A stretch of DNA of 55,512 nucleotides from Burkholderiaceae bacterium (GTDB lineage: Bacteria > Pseudomonadota > Gammaproteobacteria > Burkholderiales > Burkholderiaceae_C): the NCBI GenBank assembly GCA_031253795.1, contig JAIRVR010000026.1, positions 1 to 55,512 of the forward strand. The letters are read 5' to 3'. Shown here piece after piece: positions 14,976 to 22,372 of the stretch. Within the stretch, counting starts at the first letter, position 1. The number at the start of each line of letters is the position of its first letter. A model generated the notes under the pieces. The model searched no databases. It saw only the letters and a program-made list of their open reading frames with translations, and was not told the DNA's origin. A program made the position numbers and the translations under genes.

Positions 14976-16643
14976 ATGGACACGGCACAGACATGGCAAA
15001 CGCACGAGGTCCTGAACCAGTTCGACGAGTTCAGGGATTTCCACCTGCTGGAGGCCGACCCCGCCCTGGGCGAGGCCCTGCGGCGCAACGGCGCACACGC
15101 CCATGTGGATTCGCTGTCGCGCTATGCCCGGCAGCTGGGCCGCGGCGAGACCTGGGACCTGGCCGAGCAGGCCAACCGCCACACCCCCGAGCTGCACCGC
15201 TTCGATGCGCGCGGACGCATCATCGATGCCGTGGAATTCCACCCCAGCTGGCATGCGCTGATGGGACTATACCGGCAACAGGGGCTGATCTCCCTGCCCT
15301 TCGAGGACAGCCGCCCGGGCCGCTGGAGCGCCTGGGCCGCGGGCTTTTACATGCATGGCCAGGTCGAGCAGGGCACGCTGTGCCCTGCCACCATGACCAC
15401 GGCCGCCATACCCCTGCTGCAAAAGGAACCGGTCCTGTGGCAACAGCTGCGGGACAAGCTGTACAGCCCTGTCTACGATGCGCGCGATGTGCCCGTGCAC
15501 GAGAAGGCGTCCATCTGGCTGGGCATGGGCATGACCGAAAAGCAGGGCGGCTCGGACGTGCGTGCCAACACCACGGTGGCCATGCCCGTATCGGCGGGCG
15601 GGCGTGGCGGCGAATACCTGCTGCGCGGCCACAAGTGGTTCTACTCGGCCCCCATGTGCGACGCCCACCTGGTGGTGGCGCGCATGGGCGAGGGCGGTGG
15701 CCAGGCCTGTTTCTACGTGCCGCGCTGGCGGCCCGATGACAGCCGCAACGCCGTGCGCGTGCAGCGCCTCAAGGACAAGGTGGGCAACCGCAGCAACTCC
15801 AGCAGCGAGGTGGAATTCGAGGATGCCTGGGGCATTCTGATGGGCGAGGAGGGCCGCGGCATCCCGACCATCATCGAGATGGCCACCTACACCCGTCTCA
15901 ATTGCGTGCTGGGCAGCGCCGCCATACTGCGCTCGGCCACCACCCAGGCCCTGGCCTATGCGCGCCGGCGCCAGGTCTTCGGCCGCCTGCTGGCCGAGCA
16001 GCCGCTGATGCGCAGCGTGCTGGCCGACCTGGCGCTGGAAAGCGAGGCCGCACTGCAGATCGCCATGCGCCTGGCCCAGGCCTACGAGGGCGACGCGGAC
16101 CCGCTGGACCGCGCCTGGAAACGCATCATGACGCCCGCCGCCAAATTCTGGGTCTGCAAGCGCACCGTGGAGCTGGCGGGCGAGGCCATGGAGGTGCTGG
16201 GCGGCAACGGCTATGTGGACACCGGCGTGATGGCGCGCCTGTTCCGCGAAGCGCCCGTGAACTCGATCTGGGAAGGCTCGGGCAATGTCATGTGCCTGGA
16301 TGTGCTGCGCGCCATCGCACGCGATCCCGACAGCGCACAGGCCCTGCTCGGGGATTTGCTGGACATGGCGTCCGGCGACGCCCTGCTGCAGGCCCGGGCG
16401 CATGCGCTGGCCCGGCGCCTGTCGGGACCGCCCGAGGCCCTGGAAGCCCAGGCGCGCCGCCTGGTCCAGGACCTGGTGCTGCTGGCCCAGGCCTGCCTGC
16501 TGCGCCGCCATGGGCCGGCCGCCATGGCCGACGGCTTCACGGCCACGCGCCTGGGTGACAGCCAGGGCGCCATGGTGGCCGGGGCCTTCGATCCCGCGGG
16601 CCTGGACATCCAGGCCATTTTGCAGCGCTGCCTGCCGGCCTGA
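14976..16643 (+). CDS. AidB-like acyl-CoA dehydrogenase
   Basis: A 555-residue flavoprotein of the AidB branch of acyl-CoA dehydrogenases. The long N-terminal domain with ELHRFDARGRIIDAVEFHPS, the FAD-binding GMGMTEKQGGSDVRANTT, RLKDKVGNRSNSSSEVEFED and EVLGGNGYVDTG are all AidB signatures. E. coli AidB is linked to the alkylation response and shows isovaleryl-CoA dehydrogenase activity; homologues beside acyl-CoA ligases are more likely catabolic. AAGGAG 7 bp upstream fixes ATG 14976. It is divergent from a TetR gene and 38 bp upstream of an acyl-CoA synthetase gene, suggesting one fatty-acid-related operon. Confidence 0.85.
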   Translation: MDTAQTWQTHEVLNQFDEFRDFHLLEADPALGEALRRNGAHAHVDSLSRYARQLGRGETWDLAEQANRHTPELHRFDARGRIIDAVEFHPSWHALMGLYRQQGLISLPFEDSRPGRWSAWAAGFYMHGQVEQGTLCPATMTTAAIPLLQKEPVLWQQLRDKLYSPVYDARDVPVHEKASIWLGMGMTEKQGGSDVRANTTVAMPVSAGGRGGEYLLRGHKWFYSAPMCDAHLVVARMGEGGGQACFYVPRWRPDDSRNAVRVQRLKDKVGNRSNSSSEVEFEDAWGILMGEEGRGIPTIIEMATYTRLNCVLGSAAILRSATTQALAYARRRQVFGRLLAEQPLMRSVLADLALESEAALQIAMRLAQAYEGDADPLDRAWKRIMTPAAKFWVCKRTVELAGEAMEVLGGNGYVDTGVMARLFREAPVNSIWEGSGNVMCLDVLRAIARDPDSAQALLGDLLDMASGDALLQARAHALARRLSGPPEALEAQARRLVQDLVLLAQACLLRRHGPAAMADGFTATRLGDSQGAMVAGAFDPAGLDIQAILQRCLPA

Positions 16644-16681
16644 ACCCGGCACCGCACCACACAACGACAAGGAGACACAGC

Positions 16682-18205
16682 ATGCACCTGCTCGACGCTT
16701 TCGACAGCGCCGTTCGCAAGACCCCCGGCAAGGCCTTTGTGCGCGACCGCGGCAGCTCAATCAGCTATGCCGACATGCAGCGGCGCTCGCGGTGCGCAGC
16801 CGCCGTGCTGCAGGCCCAAGGCGTGGGTCGCGGCGATGCCGTGGCCCTGATGTGCCTGAACACGCCGGGCTTCATCGAGGCCCTGCTGGGCGCCTGGCGC
16901 CTGGGCGCAGCCGTGGTGCCCGTCAACCACAAGCTGCAGGCACCCGAGCTGCAGTTCATCCTGGACCACGCGCAGTGCAAGGCCCTGGTATTCGATGCGG
17001 CCCTGGCGCCTGTGGTCGCGGCCGCGCCGCATGCCTGCGTGCGCCTGGCCACCGAAGGCGCGGCGCCGGCGGCCGGTTCCCAGGACTGGGACGCCCTGGT
17101 CGCTGCCGCCCGGCCCCTGGAGGGCCTGAGCCCCGGTGACGCGGAGATCGCCGAAGTGCTCTACACCTCGGGCACCACGGGCCGCCCCAAGGGCTGCCTG
17201 CTCAGCCACCGGGCCGTGACGCTGGCGGCCGTCACGGCGGCCCTGGGCCTGTCCATCACGCGCGATGAGCGCACGCTGATGGCCATGCCCCTCTGGCATT
17301 CCTCGCCGCTGAACAACTGGTTGGGCGGCACGCTGTACATGGGTGGCACCGTGGTGCTGCTGCGCGAGTACCACCCCCAGCATTTCCTGCAGGCCGTGCA
17401 GGACGAACGGGTGACGCTGTACTTCGGCGCCCCGGTCTCCTACTCCGCGCCGCTGCAGATGCTGCCCGACTTAGCGCGTTATGACCTCTCCACCGTGCGC
17501 GCCTGGATCTACGGCGGCGGGCCGATCAGCGCCGACATGGCGCGCAGGCTCGCGGCCGCCTACCGCAGCGACCGCTTCTACCAGGTCTATGGCATGACCG
17601 AAACCGGCCCCACGGGCAGCACGCTCTACCCCGAGGAACAGGTCGAGCGCGCGGGCTCCATCGGCCGCGTGGCCCTGCCCGGCGTGGACATGCGCGTGGT
17701 GCGCAGCGATGGCGCCGACGCGCAGTCCGGAGAGACCGGCGAGATCTGGCTGCGCACCGGCAGCGTGATGGACGGCTACCTGGGCGACCCCGAGGCCACG
17801 GCCGCGGCCTTCGCGCCCGGGGGCTGGTACCGCACGGGCGATATCGCGCGCCTGGACGATGCCGGCTACCTGTACATCGTGGACCGCGCCAAGGACATGG
17901 TGATCACGGGTGGCGAAAACGTCTATTCCAAGGAGGTGGAGGACGCGATCGCGGCCCATCCCCAGGTGGCTGACGTGGCCGTGGTGGGCCGCCCCCATCC
18001 CGAATGGGGCGAGACCGTCATCGCCCATGTGGTGGTGCGCGGAGATGTCCCTCCCGAAGCCCGGGACCTGCAGCAATTCCTGGCCGACCGGCTGGCGCGC
18101 TACAAGATCCCGCGCGAGTTCGTCTTCGCCGCCAGCCTGCCGCGCACGCCCACGGGCAAGCTACAGAAATTCCTGCTGAGAAAGCAGGCCTGCACCACCT
18201 CCTGA
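16682..18205 (+). CDS. Acyl-CoA synthetase / AMP-dependent ligase
   Basis: A 507-residue ANL-superfamily enzyme. The P-loop YTSGTTGRPKG is at residues 160-170, the A5 region YQVYGMTETGPTGS near 300, the hinge GWYRTGDIARLDDAGYLYIVDRAKDMVITGGENV near 380-420 (only fragments quoted), and the catalytic lysine in TPTGKLQKFLLR at the C terminus. Such enzymes activate a carboxylic acid to the acyl-CoA with ATP. The ribosome site AAGGAG is 9 bp upstream of ATG. It follows the AidB-like dehydrogenase by 38 bp, so it probably supplies that enzyme's substrate. The chain-length preference cannot be read from the sequence. Its end is 12 bp from the convergent siderophore reductase gene. Confidence 0.88.
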   Translation: MHLLDAFDSAVRKTPGKAFVRDRGSSISYADMQRRSRCAAAVLQAQGVGRGDAVALMCLNTPGFIEALLGAWRLGAAVVPVNHKLQAPELQFILDHAQCKALVFDAALAPVVAAAPHACVRLATEGAAPAAGSQDWDALVAAARPLEGLSPGDAEIAEVLYTSGTTGRPKGCLLSHRAVTLAAVTAALGLSITRDERTLMAMPLWHSSPLNNWLGGTLYMGGTVVLLREYHPQHFLQAVQDERVTLYFGAPVSYSAPLQMLPDLARYDLSTVRAWIYGGGPISADMARRLAAAYRSDRFYQVYGMTETGPTGSTLYPEEQVERAGSIGRVALPGVDMRVVRSDGADAQSGETGEIWLRTGSVMDGYLGDPEATAAAFAPGGWYRTGDIARLDDAGYLYIVDRAKDMVITGGENVYSKEVEDAIAAHPQVADVAVVGRPHPEWGETVIAHVVVRGDVPPEARDLQQFLADRLARYKIPREFVFAASLPRTPTGKLQKFLLRKQACTTS

Positions 18206-18217
18206 GGCGCGGGCCTG

Positions 18218-19327
18218 CTACGTCCGGGCCTTGAATTGCGACTCGCTCATGCCGCGGCGCCAGTAGGCCACGACCAGTTGTTCGTGCTTGGCCAGTCCGC
18301 AATCCTCGCGTGCCCAGTGGCGCACGGCCTGGGCGGTATCGAACTCCGCGCCAACCCAGACAAAGCGGCTGGCGGGCTCCTGCGCGGCATCGGGCCAGGG
18401 CAGGGCGCGCAAGGCATCGGGCAGCAGCGTGCCGGTGCCGGGCGCAGCCTCCCCCCGGTGCAGCCAGTGCCAGCGCAGGCCTGCTGGCGTGCGCACGGGC
18501 AGCTCGTCCTGCGGGCCCTGGACTTCGGCGAAGACATGGCCGCGCACATGGGCGGGCAGGGCGGCGGCGATGCGCAGCATGGCCGGCAAGGCCGTATCGT
18601 CGCCGGCCAGCACCATCCAGTCGGCCGGGGTGGCCGTGCGCCCGCCGGGGCCGGTCATGCCGATCACCTGGCCTGGTTCGGCGCTCGCGGCCCAGGCCGA
18701 GCCCGGGCCAGCATCCTCGTGGACCACGAAGTCCACATCGATCCAGCCCCCCGGACCCTGGGCATCGCGGCCCGTGGCGCTCATGGTGTAGGTGCGCATG
18801 TCCAGGCGCCGCTCGCCTTCGGGCAGGCGCAGCAGGCCGCTGGCCGACAGCGTGGGCCATTCGGGGTCGCCGACGCCGGGCTGGGGAAAGAGCAGCTTGA
18901 CGTGGATATTTCCGTCCTGGGCGTAGCGGTCGATGTCGTCGCAGGCCAGGCGCACGCGGCGCAGATGGGGCGTGAGCGCGCGCACGGCCTGCACCCGCAG
19001 CAGGCGGAAGGCCGGCGGGCGCTGCAGTTCGGCGCCATCGCCCTGCCAGGCCAGGCCGGCCTCGGACGAGCCCAGGGCCTCCAGCAGCAGATGGGCCAGC
19101 ATGAGCTTCATGTCCTGCAGCAGCTCCACGCCGGGCGCGGCGACCTCGGCGTGCAGCTGTCCGTCCGCGTGCCACAGCTGGCCACGCCCGCCCTCGTAGT
19201 CGGCCACCCAGCGCCCGCCTTCCTGGCGCACGGCAATGTCGTGCTCACGCATGTGTTCGACGACGGCATGCATGGTTTCCCGGGCCTGTTCCATGCGCAC
19301 CGAGGTGCGCGCCTGTAGCAAGGTCAT
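18218..19327 (-). CDS. Siderophore-interacting ferric reductase with N-terminal DUF2218 domain
   Basis: A 369-residue two-part protein. Residues 1-~100 match the DUF2218 type (VVEHMREHDIAVRQEGGRW, then ELLQDMKLMLAHLL), and the rest is a ViuB/SIP-type flavin reductase with FAD-binding MRTYTMSATG and a C-terminal region ending VAYWRRGMSESQFKAR, the SIP hallmark. SIPs release iron from ferri-siderophores in the cytoplasm using NAD(P)H or ferredoxin. ATG 19327 is preceded by GAAAGGA. It lies 85 bp downstream of a PchR-like AraC gene on the same strand, with a Fur-box-like site before that gene, so iron-repressed expression is likely. No siderophore receptor is present in the window. Confidence 0.85.
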   Translation of the reverse strand: MTLLQARTSVRMEQARETMHAVVEHMREHDIAVRQEGGRWVADYEGGRGQLWHADGQLHAEVAAPGVELLQDMKLMLAHLLLEALGSSEAGLAWQGDGAELQRPPAFRLLRVQAVRALTPHLRRVRLACDDIDRYAQDGNIHVKLLFPQPGVGDPEWPTLSASGLLRLPEGERRLDMRTYTMSATGRDAQGPGGWIDVDFVVHEDAGPGSAWAASAEPGQVIGMTGPGGRTATPADWMVLAGDDTALPAMLRIAAALPAHVRGHVFAEVQGPQDELPVRTPAGLRWHWLHRGEAAPGTGTLLPDALRALPWPDAAQEPASRFVWVGAEFDTAQAVRHWAREDCGLAKHEQLVVAYWRRGMSESQFKART

Positions 19328-19412
19328 TCGGCATTGTCCTTTCGTTGTCCGATTGCAGCACCGGCCGGCACCCGCGTGGTTTGCGGCAGGCCCGGCGATG
19401 TTTGCGCGGCGG

Positions 19413-20438
19413 TCAAAGCCTGGCGCGCACCAGCTTCGGAGAGATGCCGAAGCGGCGCTTGAAGGCCGTGGAGAAATTGGCCGCGCTCGTATAGCCGGCG
19501 GCGTGCGCGACCTCGGACACGCTGCAGCCCGTCTGCTCCAGCGAGGCCCAGGCCTGCTCCAGCCGCTGCTCGCGGCGGTACTCGTCGATGCTCGACCCAT
19601 AGGCCTGGCGGAACTGGCGCTGCAACGCGCTGGCGCTCAGGCCGACTTCGCGCGCGATCTCGGCCAGCGTGCGGCAGCCGTCGCCACCGCTGTCGAGCAA
19701 GGCCTTGAGCCGCGCCATGCGCCGGTGATCGCGCACGCCCAGCACGGTCTGGGCCGCCTCGGGCGCGGGCGCGGGCGCATCCAGCGATTGCAGCGCCTCG
19801 TGCACCAGCTCCAGCGTGCGGCTGACCAGCAGCACGGGGGCCGAGCCTTCGCGCGCCAGCTGGATCAGCTGCTCGGCCAGCGCCACCGCGCGCGGCGAGG
19901 GCTGCCAGGGGTGCATGGCCAGCTGCTGCTGCTCCATCCAGTGCCTGAGCAGGGGCGGGGCGGCCATGGGCAGGGTCTGGGCCGCGAACCACTGCGGCTG
20001 CACGGTGATGCTGAGCTTGCGTTCGAACTTGCCGCGACGCCAGTGCCGCATGAACATATCTCCGGGACGCGAATGGATGACCGCGCCACAGGCCTGGGCC
20101 GGGGTTCTGGCGCCATCGCCGGGGGCCACCTGCAGCTGCAGGCCCTGGTGGCCGAAGGCCACATCCACGCTGCCCTCCAGCAGCACCACCAGATGCAGGC
20201 CGGGCACGGCCGGGGAACGCGTGCTCATGGTGCGCAGGTCCCGCGCCTCCACACCGTGAAGCCACAGGCCAGGCTGCACCTGCCAGGCCTGCACATGGCC
20301 GGCCAGCAGCGCATCCTGGGCCGTGACCTCGGCATCGAGGATGCGGTAGTCGGGGCCGCTGAAGTCGCAGGCACGCAACGTGCCGCGCCCCAGCCAGCGG
20401 GGGGAGCGATGAGATGTCGGGGCAGAGGAGGAGGCCAT
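19413..20438 (-). CDS. AraC-family regulator (PchR-like)
   Basis: A 341-residue regulator. The C-terminal ~100 residues form a double helix-turn-helix (LAEIAREVGLSASALQRQF; VSEVAHAAGYTSAANFSTAF; FGISPKLVRARL). The N-terminal part contains the cupin-like effector domain with LHLVVLLEGSVDVAFG and MHPWQPS-type linker, as in PchR, which senses ferri-siderophores. ATG 20438 has no obvious ribosome site. A Fur-box-like sequence lies 31 bp upstream. Gene order with a siderophore-interacting reductase supports a role in iron acquisition. Confidence 0.82.
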   Translation of the reverse strand: MASSSAPTSHRSPRWLGRGTLRACDFSGPDYRILDAEVTAQDALLAGHVQAWQVQPGLWLHGVEARDLRTMSTRSPAVPGLHLVVLLEGSVDVAFGHQGLQLQVAPGDGARTPAQACGAVIHSRPGDMFMRHWRRGKFERKLSITVQPQWFAAQTLPMAAPPLLRHWMEQQQLAMHPWQPSPRAVALAEQLIQLAREGSAPVLLVSRTLELVHEALQSLDAPAPAPEAAQTVLGVRDHRRMARLKALLDSGGDGCRTLAEIAREVGLSASALQRQFRQAYGSSIDEYRREQRLEQAWASLEQTGCSVSEVAHAAGYTSAANFSTAFKRRFGISPKLVRARL

Positions 20439-20468
20439 GGCCAGCCGGAGCGGTACGCATCCACAAAC

Positions 20469-20487
20469 AAGAATGATTCTTATTTTA
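20469..20487 (-). promoter_or_regulatory. Fur-box-like site upstream of AraC/SIP genes
   Basis: The minus-strand 19-mer TAAAATAAGAATCATTCTT agrees with the E. coli Fur consensus at 13 of 19 positions by hand alignment and includes the symmetric core AAGAATGATTCTT. It is AT-rich within a GC-rich stretch and sits 31 bp before the AraC start codon. The context (siderophore regulator and reductase) makes Fur control likely. Confidence 0.6.
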
Positions 20488-20598
20488 AAGCTTCATGCCC
20501 AGGCCACGGCGGCGCCCGGAAACATGCCGGGAAATACGGGGGACATACCGCGCGCCGGGCTGCAGACCGGGGCGGTCCGCCATGCGCCACAATGCACC

Positions 20599-21798
20599 AT
20601 GCTCAGCCTTCAAGACATACAGAACGCCGCCGACCGCCTGCGCGGCGCCGTGCTCGACACGCCCTGCGTGGAATCCCGCACGCTGTCCCAGCTCACGGGC
20701 GCCCAGGTCTATCTCAAGTTCGAGAACCTGCAGTTCACGGCGTCCTTCAAGGAGCGCGGCGCCCTGAACAAGCTGTCCCAGCTGGCACCGGCCGAACGTG
20801 CGCGCGGCGTGGTCGCCATGAGTGCCGGCAACCATGCCCAGGGCGTGGCCTACCACGCCCAGCGCCTGGGCGTGCGTGCCGTCATCGTCATGCCACGCTT
20901 CACGCCCGGCGTGAAGATCGAACGCACGCGCGGCTTTGGCGCCGAGGTGGTGCTGCACGGCGACTCCCTGGCCGAGGCCCGCCAGCATGCCTACACCCTG
21001 GCCGAGCAGCAGGGTCTGTGCTTTGTCCACCCCTATGACGATGAGCAGATCGCCGCGGGCCAGGGCACACTGGCACTGGAAATGCTGGCCGAGCAGCCCG
21101 ATCTCGAGCAACTGGTCGTGGCCATCGGCGGCGGCGGACTGGTGGCGGGCGTGGCCACGGCTGCCAAGGGCCTGTCGCCGGGCATCGAGATCATCGGTGT
21201 GCAGACCCAGCGCTTTCCCTCCATGTTCAACGCCGTGCGCCATGCCGAGCTGCCCATGGGCAGCTCCACCATCGCCGAAGGCATTGCCGTCACCCAGCCC
21301 GGGGCCATCACCCAGGAGGTGGTGACGCGTCTGGTGGACGACCTGGTGCTGGTCGACGAGGGCGACATCGAGCAGGCCGTGCTCATGCTGCTGGAAATCG
21401 AGAAGACCCTGGTCGAGGGCGCGGGTGCCGCGGGCCTGGCGGCCCTGCTGCGCCATCCGCAGCGCTTCGCGGGCAAGAAGGTCGGCCTGATCCTGTCGGG
21501 CGGCAACATCGACCCCCTGCTGCTGGCAGCCATCATCGGACGTGGCATGGTGCGCTCGGGCCGGCTGGCGCGCATCAAGGTCAGCGCACGCGACGTGCCC
21601 GGCGTGCTGGCCCGCATCACGGCCACCGTGGCTGCCGCGGGTGCCAACATCGAGGAAGTCCATCACCAGCGCGCCTTCACCATGCTGGCCGCGCAAAGCG
21701 TGGAGATCGAGCTGGTGCTGCAGACGCGCAACAAGGCCCATATCGAGGAGGTGATGACCGCCCTGCAGGCCGAAGGCATGCAGGTCAACGCCGTCTGA
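20599..21798 (+). CDS. ilvA: Threonine ammonia-lyase (threonine dehydratase) with ACT domain
   Basis: A 399-residue PLP enzyme of the fold-type II family that converts threonine to 2-oxobutyrate and ammonia, the first step to isoleucine. The PLP lysine is Lys51 in FTASFKERGALNK; SAGNHAQGVA and the phosphate-binding GGGGLVAGV follow. The C-terminal ~75 residues (IKVSARDVPGVLARITATVA onwards) form a single ACT domain. The length is close to the ~400-residue biosynthetic/catabolic short form, not the ~510-residue IlvA with two ACT-like domains, so tdcB-like annotation is an alternative. ATG 20599 is the first start that leaves the N terminus conserved. It is divergent from the iron regulator and probably unrelated to it. 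Confidence 0.88.
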   Translation: MLSLQDIQNAADRLRGAVLDTPCVESRTLSQLTGAQVYLKFENLQFTASFKERGALNKLSQLAPAERARGVVAMSAGNHAQGVAYHAQRLGVRAVIVMPRFTPGVKIERTRGFGAEVVLHGDSLAEARQHAYTLAEQQGLCFVHPYDDEQIAAGQGTLALEMLAEQPDLEQLVVAIGGGGLVAGVATAAKGLSPGIEIIGVQTQRFPSMFNAVRHAELPMGSSTIAEGIAVTQPGAITQEVVTRLVDDLVLVDEGDIEQAVLMLLEIEKTLVEGAGAAGLAALLRHPQRFAGKKVGLILSGGNIDPLLLAAIIGRGMVRSGRLARIKVSARDVPGVLARITATVAAAGANIEEVHHQRAFTMLAAQSVEIELVLQTRNKAHIEEVMTALQAEGMQVNAV

Positions 21799-21899
21799 GC
21801 AGGCGTCCGGGGCGGGCCTGGCATCATGGCTTTCCCCGAAGCCGCGGACGTCGGCCGCTGCCTACAATGGCCCATCCCCATGGAGCCAGGAGGCATTGC

Positions 21900-22049
21900 A
21901 TGACGCACGATCCCGCAGCGAACCAGGCCGATCAGCCGGCCAGCGACGACGCCGCCGAAGCCGTCGTGCCCTACATCCCCTATATCCTGCCCCTGGCCGG
22001 TGCCGTGATGATGTTTCTGCTGGCCTTCATTGCCGTGAGCATGGCCTGA
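21900..22049 (+). CDS. 49-residue single-pass membrane peptide, function unknown
   Basis: A short open frame with a good ribosome site (AGGAGG 5 bp upstream) and an intrinsic terminator 27 bp after its stop, which argues for a real gene. Residues 1-24 are acidic and Ala/Gln/Asp-rich; residues ~25-48 are hydrophobic (VPYIPYILPLAGAVMMFLLA) and would span the membrane once. A TACAAT -10-like hexamer is at 21863-21868. I do not recognise a family. Confidence 0.65.
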   Translation: MTHDPAANQADQPASDDAAEAVVPYIPYILPLAGAVMMFLLAFIAVSMA

Positions 22050-22075
22050 AACCGGCCCTGGCGCCCCCCTCCGAA

Positions 22076-22098
22076 AGCCCCGCGATGCGGGGCTTTTT
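22076..22098 (+). terminator. Rho-independent terminator after the small membrane peptide gene
   Basis: Perfect 8-bp stem AGCCCCGC / GCGGGGCT (22076-22083, 22087-22094) with loop GAT, followed by a T run (TTTTT). Confidence 0.9.
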
Positions 22099-22129
22099 GC
22101 TGCCTGCATTCGCAGCAGATTTCAGCGTC

Positions 22130-22161
22130 AATGCGCATACTTCAATGCATAGAATGCATAG
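22130..22161 (+). promoter_or_regulatory. AATGCATAG tandem repeats upstream of pckG promoter
   Basis: AATGCATAG occurs twice without a gap (22144-22152 and 22153-22161), and a related AATGCGCATA is at 22130-22139. The block ends 17 bp before the -35 hexamer of the pckG promoter, a typical activator location. The recognising protein is unknown. Confidence 0.5.
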
Positions 22162-22178
22162 TTTTTGCCATTCGTTTG

Positions 22179-22207
22179 CTGACAAATTCGTGACCCCTCC
22201 CTAGAAT
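22179..22207 (+). promoter_or_regulatory. Sigma-70-type promoter of pckG
   Basis: -35 CTGACA (22179-22184) and -10 TAGAAT (22202-22207), each 5 of 6 to consensus, are separated by exactly 17 bp. Transcription would start near 22214, giving a leader of about 160 nt. Confidence 0.7.
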
Positions 22208-22334
22208 TGAATCCCCAGCCGGTGCGCCGCCAGCTTGTGCCAGCGCCCTTCGCCACCCCTTGAAGAGCTTTCTTCGCGCGCCGCCTGACGAAAGCCTGTT
22301 TCTCAAAGATGGCGTGGCGGTCCCAGCGTCCCCT

Positions 22335-22360
22335 TTGAAAAACTGGTTTTTTCAATTGAA
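22335..22360 (+). promoter_or_regulatory. Dyad just upstream of the pckG start
   Basis: TTGAAAAA (22335-22342), loop CTGG, TTTTTTCAA (22347-22355) make an AU-rich hairpin, and TTCAATTGAA (22351-22360) is a second palindrome overlapping it. The ribosome site GAAGGAAG follows immediately. It could be an operator or an RNA structure affecting translation. Confidence 0.4.
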
Positions 22361-22372
22361 GGAAGCTCCGCG

